Source: Jacaranda mimosifolia | Taxonomy: Eukaryota; Streptophyta; Magnoliopsida; Lamiales; Bignoniaceae | Assembly (NCBI GenBank): GCA_018894105.1 | Contig: CM032121.1 | Location: 21,858,730-21,922,729, forward strand | DNA length: 64,000 bases | Direction of reading: 5' to 3' | Part shown: in pieces, positions 11,501 to 22,400 of the stretch | Layout of the letters: each line of letters begins with the position of its first letter | How positions within the stretch are numbered: the first letter of the stretch is position 1 | Made by a program: the position numbers and the translations under genes | The notes under the pieces: model-generated | Databases searched by the model: none | Told to the model about the DNA's origin: nothing | What the model saw: only the letters and a program-made list of their open reading frames with translations

Positions 11501-13253
11501 CACTCAAAACAATTTTCAATCTATATGTGTTTTTCCTTGAATTATTCTGGCTCCTATATGGAAGCAACTTAGGAGGTTGAACCCTGCCAGTTCAAAGATA
11601 TGCATTCTGTTTTTGGATGATCTTCTTATTGATGAACTTGTTATGTTTTTCATCTCAATGTAAGTGAGCCTGATTGTTTTACCGTCGAATTTCTTCTCTC
11701 CACGCTAAATGGTTTTGTCCCTCATCTCCACTTCCTGTTTATGCTTTATGATATCTAAAACTTCCCTATTTGGATTCCTCACTTGGACATCAATAAGCAT
11801 TTCCGGTGAGCATATCAACTTACTGGAAACTCATATTACTTTGACAATTTGGCCGATGAATTGAAAAAAAATCATTACTTAGTGTATTAGGACCTAGATT
11901 ATATTTGTTACTTAACAGAAACAATTTGCATTAAGGCATTAAGCTATTGTCAGATGGAACCTTCTTTTTCTCTCCATCCTCAAGAAATGAGTAGAAATGA
12001 GAATTCGGGAGATTCTTCAGTGTGTTACTGATGATTTTCTATGGATTCGTCAGTGATCTTTATGAAGGGATGCGGATGGCTAGGGTCACAGATCTCCATG
12101 GAATTGAACAAATTTTGCTACCTTTGGAGGAATCTGGCACCCTAATAAGGAGGACTCAGGAAGAGGTTTGTACATGTGGTCTGGCATGTTATTTTTTGAC
12201 ATGTTTCACATGTTATATTTTGCAAGTTTGATCATCATTTCCTGCAGTGCAGCTACTTAAAGCATTGGATTCATTCATAGTTGTTGAAAGAGAAGGTCAT
12301 ATCATTGCTTGTGCAGCTCTTTTCCCTTTCTTTGAAGACAAATGTGGAGAGGTAGCTGCTATTGCTGTTTCCCCTGAATGCCGTGGGCAAGGACAGGGAG
12401 ACAAATTACTCGGTATGATGACAGAAGAACTTTCTTTTTGTCTATCTCAAGTTGTTTTTGTTTACTTTGTCCTTGTTGCATTTGCCATAGAGAATAAATC
12501 CATAGAAAATTGCATAGGCATCTTGCTAATCTGAGGGATTATCAGAGATTGAGTACTTGATTATCGCAAAAAATTCCTTCAGTTGGGTTCGCAATTTGTT
12601 TCATTTTGTAGTAATTAAGGTAGCCAAATTTATGTAATTAGGAGGCCAGATCATATAGACATTTTGATGCAATTATATACAACTGTTGTAGCTTCTTTCT
12701 ATCAGCATGTTGTCATCCCTCCCTCTCCCATTCTCGTGCGTAATCATGCTCATGTGCACTACAATAAGAAACGTTTACAAGTACCATTCCTCTTGCCCTC
12801 ACTTCTTTCTTCTTCTTAAAAGGGCTCCGGCAGTAAACTTCAAGCTCAAAACCAAGATATTTTTTGAAAAGGCAGCAAATGTACTTCCTTTTCCACTGGT
12901 TTGTGTGCATAGAGTGGAAAGGAGCATCTTGAAATTCAGAGAGCCATATGTCATGTAATTGATCCTAGTTTTCTATTTAGCATTTCTGGCTCAGCTATGT
13001 GGTTCAATGCATAGACGATAACTGCTCTGCTGAACATGTTCAGATTATATTGAGAAGAAGGCATCTTCCCTTGGACTGCAAATGCTTTTTCTACTGACGA
13101 CACGCACAGCAGATTGGTATGCCTTTTCTGATTCTATTACTATTATGATATCATTTGTGCCAGAGGTGGCCGGAAAACTTTATTTTTTTCTCTTCATTTT
13201 CCAGTTCTCCATGGCCCATACAGGTTCCCCACCCCTCACCTTTCTTTTTCTTT

Positions 13254-13284
<31 letters not shown>

Positions 13285-14023
13285 GGGTGGGTGGAGGTGG
13301 GTTGCGGTGGGGTTTGGCTTTAAAAAAGAAACAGAAAGAGATTGTATGAATTACTCACCTGGAATAAAGAGGCTAGAAAGGTTGCATGGATCTGCAGAAA
13401 AGCCCTTGGAAAGCATATTCTCTAATAATTATAGATTTACCAGTTATCAGTGATTTCAGGATCCATTTCTCTTAAACATTCAAAAACATGAAAATTAAGA
13501 GCAGTGGGTCACTGAAACAAAAGAGAAGATATATATTATGCCCAAATCAAAACAACTTGAGCCTTGAGGGATGGAAAAATTCTTATAGAATCCCATCAAT
13601 GAAACCAGGTAGGGAAAAATTGTTAAAATTCTAGGTGGCAAAGCAGGTTAGACTTCTCCCACCATTCCAGGGATTTGAATGGTAATTCTGCAAGCTTGCA
13701 GAGAAACTGTTGTGTTCATGCCAAAGAATGCTGAATGTGTAGGTCCAACTCCATCTCATTAAGAACACATAGTTTGTGTGTGTTTGTGTAGAGATGCAAC
13801 TTGGTTTGGTTTTTGGTTTATAAAGTAAAAAAGCACATGACGGATTGATGGTTGCACTTTTGACAGGTTTGTAAGGCGTGGCTTCTCTGAATGTTCGGTC
13901 GAATATATACCAGAGCAGAGGAGGAAAAAGATTAATGTATCCCGGAGATCCAAGTATTACATGAAGAAACTTTTGCCTGATACCAGTGGTATTCGTCTAA
14001 ATCCTGCTTTTGCACAAACTTAG
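8588..14023 (+). CDS. NAGS: N-acetylglutamate synthase, chloroplastic (10 exons)
   Basis: Transfers acetyl from acetyl-CoA to glutamate, the first step of arginine/ornithine synthesis, in the plastid. Inferred exons: 8588-8935, 9154-9241, 9467-9672, 9812-9963, 10454-10868, 11388-11485, 12054-12165, 12253-12412, 13044-13116, 13867-14023. They join in frame to 602 aa, close to the known plant enzymes (about 600). The start is the ATG at 8588 in good context (caATGGCt). Residues 1-60, rich in Ser/Lys/Arg and poor in acidic residues, look like a transit peptide. An amino-acid-kinase-type domain runs from about 76 to 410 ([49 protein letters not shown]). A GNAT acetyltransferase domain follows ([15 protein letters not shown], then the acetyl-CoA loop RGQGQG at 517-522, then [11 protein letters not shown]). 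All introns are GT-AG except intron 1, which appears to begin with GC. The C-terminus reads [14 protein letters not shown] see no lesion; the gene looks functional. Confidence 0.94.
10128..10311 (+). repeat. Tandem duplication in NAGS intron 4
   Basis: Two diverged copies of a unit of about 95 bp lie head to tail. Each has the order ctattttgttgttca, then a cattta/ctttt stretch, then aacacatgatgagtt. They lie wholly within the intron before exon 5. Confidence 0.7.
13250..13284 (+). repeat. Poly(T) tract in NAGS intron 9
   Basis: A thymine run of about 30, followed by a G-rich stretch (gggtgggtggaggtggg). Long open frames across it are artefacts of low complexity. Confidence 0.85.
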
Positions 14024-14742
14024 TAGTAAGCTTTTTAGTGTTCAATTGAGCGTTTGGCAAGTTGGAAAAACACCAGAAAAATGGAATGGAGAGAGAAGAA
14101 ATCCAGCTTAAAATGTATTTGCATTGTGAGGGATCCAAACAGCTCTGCTCAATGCTCATACAACATGAAAGAAGCTAGAAATATATGCTCAGAATGATCA
14201 TTCAATAATGACATGCTCTATGTATCAGTCAGTAATCATGATCCATTGTATACACCTGCTATGGCCTGAAATAACTGTGGATAGGATTGGCTTCATTTTC
14301 GCCATTGTATTTTCTCTCTCAAAACAAAACTAAATATTTTATTCAATTTTTTCTTTTTAACAAAATATTATTAAAAGAATATAATCATTGTAAATCATTA
14401 CAGCAATCAAAACTATATATACTTATATCCTTCAATTATTATTTTGATATAAATATATATTCTATAGTTACTATCATTATTAAGATAATACATAATAACA
14501 ATATAAAAAATTGATGTTATGTATTAATCACAAAAATTCACATATAAAAACTTCTGCATTAAAATTTTTCTCTCTTAAAATAAAATAAAATATAACTTCA
14601 TTCAAAATATATTTTCCAACATCACTACCAAAATTATTATGCCAACTATTCTTAACTAACAACTAGAAACAACTCCAAAATATTGCCTATATTATACTCT
14701 GTTTAGTTTTAGTGAAAATAAGGTAAATCTTCTAGAATTATT
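14024..14742 (+). other. NAGS 3' UTR and AT-rich intergenic sequence
   Basis: The probable 3' UTR follows the stop (tag at 14021-14023) and runs to roughly 14250, where aataa-like words occur (ttcaataatgac). Beyond this the sequence is AT-rich with no coding signal. Confidence 0.45.
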
Positions 14743-15177
14743 CTAAGGCCTTGTTTGCTTGGCTTGATTAGGTGTGATACCTAATCAAGCCTCTTCTAAT
14801 GTTTGCTTCAATTGATAAAAGCCATTGATAAATCCTAGGCCCTACATTATTTATTGTTGCTTTTGGAAAATGAATCAAGGGGGGAAGGCTTGATTAGGTG
14901 TGATAAGAATTACAAAGATTTAATAAGGTCTATTTTTTATCTTATTTTCAATTAAACCATGATTCTAAAAATGGAAAAGAATGAAAAAATTATGAAAAAC
15001 TTATTAAAAAATATAAAGGATATAATAGTAAATTTATATATTATATTTTAATTTATTTATATACTAATCATACCAACCAAACATAAAATTAAAATATTCT
15101 ATCCTAATGGGCTTAAAATGTATCATTTGCTGATGTATCACTTCTAATCACATCATTCCAAGCAAACGAGCCCTTAG
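14743..15177. mobile_element. MITE with about 20-bp terminal inverted repeats
   Basis: The left end ctaaggccttgtttgcttgg and the reverse complement of the right end, ctaagggctcgtttgcttgg, agree at 17 of 20 positions. The interior is about 435 bp, AT-rich, non-coding, and has inner palindromic words (cttgattaggtgtgat). No clear target duplication was identified, so the superfamily is left open (hAT- or Harbinger-like). Confidence 0.6.
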
Positions 15178-16498
15178 TATATACATTCCAGTCATATTTC
15201 CAATTTGTTTTAGGCGATTCCGTATGAGTATAAACGGATATTAAACGTGTAATACCCTAACCCAACCTAATTTCATGATGCACTCGCTAGTTTTGGAAGC
15301 AACTTTCACGACCAACGGGCTCGCGAGCCCGAGCCGTGACAAAATGGATTGAATACATTATTTCCATATTTGTATTTAATTAACTTTTCGAATATGTGAA
15401 TACAAATACGGATTCGATTAAATATTTATATAATGATATTCGAATTTATATCAATTGGATATCGATCGAATTCGAATATATCCGTATTCAATTCTAACTA
15501 TTCAAATACATCCATATTCGATTAAAATTACCCATATTTGAATTCAAATATTATTTATTGGATATTATATTCAATGATAATTACTTGGACATCCATCTAC
15601 GAAAATATATAAATCCATTAACCTATAACAAATGCATATTTTTTAATTAATAAAAGGAACTGTACAATTTCATCAAAAAAATAAAGCAAATAGTATAATT
15701 TTAATTAAGAATTGACTTTATAATTAATTATTAACACTAATTAATATTAATAATGACATTTAAATATATTAATTATAAAGTCAACCAACAATAATTTATA
15801 TTAATTAACTTCATTCTTCAATTTTTTTTCCTTAAAATTACTGTAATTTTTTAAGATCATCAATTTTTCTTCTCAATTCTTCATATATAATTTATTTATG
15901 TATATACATGGATTATGAAATTTTATTGAAAAATATAAATAATATATTATATACATAATTTTTTAATAATAATTTGTGATATTTAAAATACATTAAAAAT
16001 TAGAGTACATTGTAGATGGAATTTTTTTTAAATATTATTTATGAAATAAGAATAATATAATTAAATTATGAAAGAAATCAAATATGTAAATGAATATATT
16101 CAATAAATATATATTCAGAGCGGATATTAAATAGATCGAATATGTATTTACTATATTCCTATCCATTTACAATCGCATATTTACTAATTGAATATGTATA
16201 ATATCCGCTTTAAACCGATGCCGATAATTATTTTATAAACGATTACAAATACTGACGATAAACAAATTTTCAAATATTCATTTACATCGATTAGAATGTA
16301 GAAGTCCCACCACCATAGAGAGGGAAATCGCATTTAACATAATCCAAACCATTCGTCTAATATTCATATTGTGTTGACAGCCCAAATAGCAAAACATTCA
16401 AAATTATTTTCTTTTAGCAGGAAATCAATCTAAAACCCCAATACTCATCTTAGAATAGCAGAAGAAGAAAGAACGAGTAGCAAGGGCTCAAACCATCT
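15178..16498. repeat. AT-rich repeat stretch (attcgaatat words)
   Basis: Dense repeats of attcgaata/atatccg words. The right part (about 16250-16285, cgataaacaaattttcaaatattcattta) closely matches 4428-4460, so this is a dispersed repeat, possibly a long non-autonomous DNA element spanning about 15220-16290. No gene. Confidence 0.45.
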
Positions 16499-16499
16499 A

Positions 16500-16885
16500 A
16501 GAGGTTGTTTGGATGAGCTTATAAGCTTCTTAAAATATCTTATAAAATATTTAAGAATTTATAAATTGATAAAAAGTGTTTGGTAATTTAAAAAAAAAAA
16601 AAAACTTATAAGATTCTAAAATAAAATGTTAGGAGCTTATAAACTCTTTTAAAAAAAGTAAAGAGACCTTAACTTATTTTTAAGATATTAAAAAGCTTCT
16701 TCATTCTTAACCATTTTAATTACAAAATTGCCATTATTAACATCTTATAAGCTCCAACATCTTATTTTATTCAAACACTTCAACAATTTATTTTAAAAAT
16801 GAGATATAACATCTTATAAGCTCCAAAAACATCTTATAAGACGTAGGAACTTAGAAGATGTTTAAAATGAACTTAGCCAAAACCC
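16500..16885. mobile_element. MITE-like element rich in cttataag
   Basis: The left end gaggttgtttggatgagctt and the right end gaacttagccaaaaccctc form imperfect inverted termini. The interior repeats cttataag and aaacatcttataaga. It belongs to the same family as the fragment at 4150-4330. It sits just downstream of the NDUFS4 gene and may supply part of its 3' end. Confidence 0.5.
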
Positions 16886-17063
16886 TCTAGAAGAATAAAC
16901 AAGCAAGAAGGTATGGGAAGGTTTATCTGATTTATTACTGTCCAATGCAGGAAACTCCGTGATATACGGAACCAATATGCAACAGGAATTACTGAACCTT
17001 GTCCCATCCTCAGTCCTGACCACTCGAAAAGCCCGATAAGGAAACAAATATTGGAAAGTTAAT

Positions 17064-20000
17064 TTAGTTCTCCGCTGTCTTACGATGGCCCTTCCATTTG
17101 AAGTTGTCCGCATATGAGTTCACCTGCAAGCCAAGTAGGAAAGAGTAAAATGAGAGAATTCAAATTTTCATTTTGTTTTCATCTATTAGACGTGGGCTGT
17201 TAAGGATGGGTGAAGGAAAACTTGTTTCTTCTGCTTTCATTTGGTAAGTGAACATACACACGCTATCCGAGTTATTATGAAGGATCAGAAGGGAGAATCT
17301 TTTACAAGACTATGAAGAAGAAGAGATCACCATGAGCAAGATAACAATCAATTAACATTTCATGGAACTCTAGATAAACCAACTTCATGGGTGAAAATGA
17401 GCATCTTCATAATGCTTCATACCACAAGGAATGTATAAGCTTTTCTTCAAACAGACCACTGGTCAAGCACTTTTCTCTCCTTTACTTGTTAAAAAATGTG
17501 AAGGGATAGTACTCTGGGTGCAATTAATTTTGATACTTCCAGATTAAGTATATGTATGTATGGTATATTACTAAGGACCTTTTTGATTTCATAGGATATC
17601 CAGTAAATCAAGGTGGTGGCATATCTTTCATTTTAAGCATCAACAATCACTCTACCAATTGACCTGTGGAAATTAGAAGTGACTTTACTTAATAAGTGGA
17701 AGCATGTATTTTGGTGTTTGGAGTAGGGATGTGCTTTTCATCTGCCTCTCCATTTTGTTTGGGGAAATATTAAGTAAAATATTGTGCTTAGGGAACACTT
17801 AACAGTTGAGAGAAGAGTTGACAGCTTTCAGAACATTTTAGTGACTATATATGAAGAAAGCAGTTGCACAGCAGATCATAACATGATATTCACCACAGAT
17901 CAATTAAACTCAGAGAAAGAGAGCTGACATGAATTTAAACTTTTATCACTTACATAATGCAACCAAAACCATCATAAAAATTGAAGTCCAACTATGATAA
18001 CAAATTCATGCTAATAGCTAGGAGGCCATAAATCGGTTAAACAAGAATGTCAAACCTTCAATAATGGAGTCTGGTGCTTCTTGACCTGCGAATAAAAAGC
18101 AATACCAAAGCATAAGAGAGATTGGTTTCTTAATCAGAACAAGAAGTAGTAGACTAGCACCTATACATATGTAACACTGATAACACATCATTAGAGATGC
18201 AAGGTAACATGCTGAGAGTCAAATGCCCGCACTACAAGCATCATACTGAACAGAAGAGAAAAGCCAGGAATATCAAATCATCTAAAATAATCACATCATT
18301 ATATATGACTTGTTCATGCCAAACTATTCAACAGTCATTTCAACAATGTGGCCCAATCTATAGGAAAACAACATCATATGGATAGACTAGCAATATCTAC
18401 CACTTTTTAGTTCTGATGATTTTTTCAGTAATTGAAAGAGAACAGTCTGTTTCTTAAATTCCATGAGCACTAACAATCAATCAAACAAAGTATCTTGGTT
18501 GGACATCAAATGCATCAGAAGTCAACAATGCTAGTTATAATCTTCTATTTTCTTCTGATAATACTGAATATACCATAACTACCTCCCTGAGTCACCAAAG
18601 TAGTCAGTTGATACAGAGTTTCAGGTACCCACCATTCCTTTCTTTGTTTTCAGATTCGCAATACATTGAAGAACTAATGTCCTACCTTAGATAAAGGGTC
18701 TAAACAGTATATCTAGAATTTGAACATTTTGCTCACCAGGAGTTCAAATAGAAATAGGCTATACTGTGTATTCCCAACCATGCCTCTTGGCAAATGCTAT
18801 TGCAGCTTCTTGACTCTCAAAACTTAATCCAGCATCACCAACATTTGCATATGGGTCTCCGGTGGATGTCCAACGCATCAAAGGATTTTCCCATCTGCAT
18901 ATCGGCGACATTACATGCTTAATGAATGGCCATGCAGATAAAGTAAATGGTAAATGATTGTTCATGATATAGAATTGACAAGTATAATGCTGAGGAACAG
19001 ATGCGAAGGAATAATCCATTCTCTTTCATCTTATCCCTGCTTATTGCGCGCAGTGTCAAAAAAGATAACACCACTTATGGAGGAAATGGCATAAAAAAAT
19101 AAAATAAGCAGTATCAACTACTTGATAAGAAGGAATGCCAAAATGAGGATCATTTTGTATAAGACAAATGCCCTGTCATGGATTTCCCAATAACTGAACC
19201 ACACACGATCATGTATGTGGATGAAGACTTCAATAGTTGCATATTTTTCTTACTATAGACTATAGAGATGAGCAATATTACCCAATTCTCAGATGAATTT
19301 TTAACAGACAAAAGTTATCAATAATTTGTTAATTATGCCTGCTAAACAAATGGATTTTTAGCATATAAAAATTTCTGTGACTTGAATTTGTTGAATACAA
19401 TCACAATCCTAGCACTCATGATGCTTTGGTTAGGCTGACTACTATAGGCTACCTACTTCTAGCTTCTATAGTGGGCCATTCCACTTTGGCATGGTTTTAG
19501 TATGCAACAGTAATGAATGACCATATCAAACAATAGCGATCATATCATGCCACTTTATATGCATATAGAGATTCCCTAAATATAGCAATAGAATAGATGT
19601 TCATGGATAGACATATATTCTGTTGATTCTTAGTTTTTGGGCCTGGAAAAGCTCATCGATCCAAATAAATCATTCTTATTTCTTATGGCCTCTCTTCAAT
19701 CTCTATGCTGAATGAAAAAAGGAATTTAACCATCCTGGCTTCCTCTTCCTCCAAAATGTGGAATATAAGATTACAGACTCAACAGACTGAAACTGAAATG
19801 AGATTATTAAATTCGGAAAGAGAACAGACTCAACAGAGTGAAACGTTGTTATCAGCAGTCCTTGGTACTCAAACAGCACCCATTAGATTACAAAGAAAAT
19901 GATATAAGTCAGCTTTAGAAAAAGATACGTGTCAGCTTAAAAGTCTTAAATGGACCAGTGATATTCTTCTCAAATATAATGGCCAATTGTTCTCTAACTC

Positions 20001-20827
20001 GAACTTAAAAGAAATGCATACCTTGTGGAACGGAGGTTAGACAGCCCAACTTCGAATCAGTTTTAGATTTGCTTGCTCCATGGTAAGAATGGTGAAAGAT
20101 ATTGCAAGCCGAATTCAGCTATCAAGCAGAACGAAGATATATAGTTAACTGAAATGCATCAAGGAAGCAAAGAAAGGCATACTTCTGTGTAGACATTAAA
20201 CTAATTTTCCACCTCCCAACTCTCCGGATCCTTGTTGAGTAGCAGTTCTGGCAGGTGAGAAGATCAGAACCTAACCCAAAATCAAAATACGCTGAGAGAA
20301 ATGACTCACCTATATTTCAAATAAATTGTATCTAAAGCTAGCTAATTCAATCAAAACAAGAACAAAAGCTAGATCAGAAAAAATATATAATCTGTTTTAA
20401 AAAATGTCCTCCTCGTTAAAAAACTTGAAGCCCAAAACAGAAAAGAAAACAATTAATCTGTACTAGTCAGCTTAGTCTGAACGAAAATAGAGAAACCAAA
20501 TCTACCAATTTCACCAAATTTTCTTAAGGCCATTTCTTGAGAGAAATGATGATACCCTCCGATGGAGGTGCTCATGGGGAATGCTGGAGACCATACCGAT
20601 CTCTCCGGGCTTTATTTCCACCAATGTACCTTGCGTAGAGAATGCTCTCGAAAACAGAGCCAAAGCTGGTCGATAAGCGTTGCCGGAATTGCTTGCCAGC
20701 CTTTGCAGAAACTTGCCTGTAAAGGCTAAGTAAGAAGAACAGGGGTTGGGAAAAATTGAAAACCAGGACTGATAATTGCAGAGAAGATGGGAATATTAGA
20801 AGGAAAACGCAGCAAATTCATATCCAT
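17064..20827 (-). CDS. NDUFS4: NADH dehydrogenase iron-sulfur protein 4 (complex I 18 kDa subunit), frame broken in exon 2
   Basis: Accessory subunit of mitochondrial complex I, in the matrix arm. Exons on the - strand, 5' to 3': probably 20827-20809, then 20716-20556, 20270-20183, 18894-18765, 18085-18056 and 17123-17064. Exon 20716-20556 gives an Arg/Ser-rich presequence, then [19 protein letters not shown]. Exon 20270-20183 begins [14 protein letters not shown]. Exon 18894-18765 has the hallmark [19 protein letters not shown]. Exon 18085-18056 (30 bp) gives [10 protein letters not shown]. The last exon gives [12 protein letters not shown] and the stop. All splice phases agree except that exon 20270-20183 is 88 bp where 89 is needed. 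The frame shifts near 20211-20217, between GELG and RWKI, and the unshifted frame meets a stop within a few codons. This is either a real one-base deletion or a sequence error. Corrected length would be about 162 aa, near the known 154 aa. The first exon (start MDMNLL) is tentative. Confidence 0.85.
20209..20219 (-). other. One-base frameshift site within NDUFS4 exon 2
   Basis: On the - strand the exon reads gag ttg gga ggt gga, where the family pattern needs one more base before the Trp codon (Gly-Arg-Trp-Lys-Ile). The upstream part is in frame with exon 1 and the downstream part is in frame with exon 3, so the disruption is confined to this G-rich run. Confidence 0.7.
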
Positions 20828-20939
20828 TTCTACTAAATGCCAAGTGCATATATAGTAGCCCGTCAACAAAAAAGACAAATGACCTAACAAAATCTAGTAC
20901 ATATGCTAAATGGCAGTAAGATTCTCCCAGCTAGATAGC

Positions 20940-22400
20940 AGCACCTGATTAGTTAGTTCCAGTGTAATCTGTACCTTCAATCGTAGTCGACCACAAATCG
21001 ATTTTAAATAGTAAAAAAGCTTTTAGCCCAAATTAATAAACCATTTCATCGTTTAAAATCGACTCCATAATCGACCATTTTGAACCGCAAATAGGCTTCT
21101 AGCCCAAATGAATAAATGACTTGATTGTTTAAAGTTGACCCCATAATCGACCACAAATCAATTTTGAACCGCAAATAGGCTTCTAGCCCAAATGAATAAA
21201 TGACTTGATTGTTTAAAGTTGACCCCATAATCGACCACAAATCAATTTTGAACCACAAATAGGCTTTTAGCCCAAATTAATAAACGACTTGATTGTTTAA
21301 AATCGACTCCATAGTCAACCACAAATCGATTTCGAACCGCAAATAGGCTTCTAGTCCAAATTAATAAATGACTTGATCATTTAAAATCGACCCCGTAGTC
21401 GACCACAAATCATTTTCAAACCACATACTAAAACGACTTGGTCGTTTAAAACCCAAATTGATCTCAATAATAAGTTACGGCTTCAAGCCCAAATTAATAA
21501 GCGAAGTGATCGTTTAGGCCTGACTATGCCAGATTGAGTGAAGTTTTAAATTATCTACAATTAATTATATCGCGATCAACCAAGTAGTCGATGAAAAATA
21601 CTGTTATGAAGCGTATTTCCAAAATGGGCCTAGTCGATATGAATATAATTGGATTGATTCAACTACTCTATCACGAGTTAATCTCGCAATCTAATGCTAA
21701 CTTAGATCAAAACCAACTAAATATTACACAGCTAATTCGACCAATTATTTGAAAAGTAAGAAATATCTCATTAGTGCTTGTAATCGACGACAATCAAAGT
21801 AGTAGAAAGACAGCAAATAGACAATATGGAGATGAACAAAAAGTTTCATTCAATTAATTGAAATTCCAAAGTACATAGTAACAAAAGTCGTTCTCAAACA
21901 AGAATTACATCAAAATGCCTCATAGGGTGAACGGAATCGAATTACATAAAGCAACCTAAGTAGCTACAGCCTCAGCTCAATCCCGTTCCTTCTCTATCTG
22001 TCTCTTGAGCAGCCGCCTCATTGATCACTTGGTCTAGCTCATCTGAGGAAGGCATCGGGACAATTACAACAGGACCCTTAACTTTTTGCCTAAACGCTAC
22101 AGTAGGCACTAGGTGACTGTGGGGGTTGGTTGAGAAGGCCCCGCTTCATCGACGGGAAGGGTGTGCCCAACAGGAGAGAAAGAAGTCAGCCACTTCAATT
22201 TTGCTGCCCCTAATTTCAAACGCAAAATCGTTTGCAAATGCAAATTCGCTGGTCACCTTGGTAAGCATCACTTGATGACCAGCAACAGCGCCGACCATAA
22301 GATTGACGGCACGCCCCTCAGCAGTTCTATGCTTATTATAGAAGCTAGGAAACCTCAATCGGGCTCTTCTGTTTTTCTTTTTTCTTAAAAATCTTGAAAA
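20940..22400 (-). mobile_element. Fragment of a Tat-type Ty3/gypsy element (tandem repeats plus antisense-ORF end)
   Basis: On the - strand, 22360-21990 encodes blocks EFAFANDFAFEI and VPMPSSDELD, separated by disruptions. They match EFALANAFAFEI and VPMPSGDELD on the + strand of the large Tat element at 49770-49990. The segment 21440-20980 holds an 84-bp tandem repeat related to the one at 50455-50830, in the same relative position. No LTR or pol was seen here, so it is a truncated relic just upstream of the NDUFS4 gene. Confidence 0.65.
20980..21440. repeat. 84-bp tandem repeat, about five units
   Basis: The unit contains ataggcttctagcccaaat, then aataaatgacttgattgttt, then cgaccacaaatcaatttt. 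Two central units are nearly identical; outer ones are diverged. As 84 is a multiple of three, the repeat makes a spurious repetitive open frame on the - strand (21258-21046). Confidence 0.85.

Noticed and set aside
10862..11540. Open frames in the NAGS region that begin inside exon 5 or end after exon 6.
   Set aside because: They read through intron sequence. The true exons end at 10868 and start at 11388, with proper splice sites.
13082..13453. Long open frame across the poly(T)/G-rich tract.
   Set aside because: Only its start ([10 protein letters not shown]) is real NAGS exon 9; the rest is low-complexity intron.
19705..19902. Gln/Thr/Glu-rich frame with a repeated QTQQ(T/S)ET word.
   Set aside because: It lies in the NDUFS4 intron on the opposite strand and comes from a short local duplication; no splice or domain support.
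20014..20060. A second candidate NDUFS4 exon ending in cgttccacaag before a gtatgc donor, giving NLRSTR.
   Set aside because: The upstream frame is closed by stops, and the exon at 20270-20183 ends in the right phase (STQK) and joins WENPLM directly. The resemblance is chance.
21046..21258. Repetitive 70-codon frame with two identical 28-residue blocks.
   Set aside because: A by-product of the 84-bp tandem repeat, not a repeat protein.
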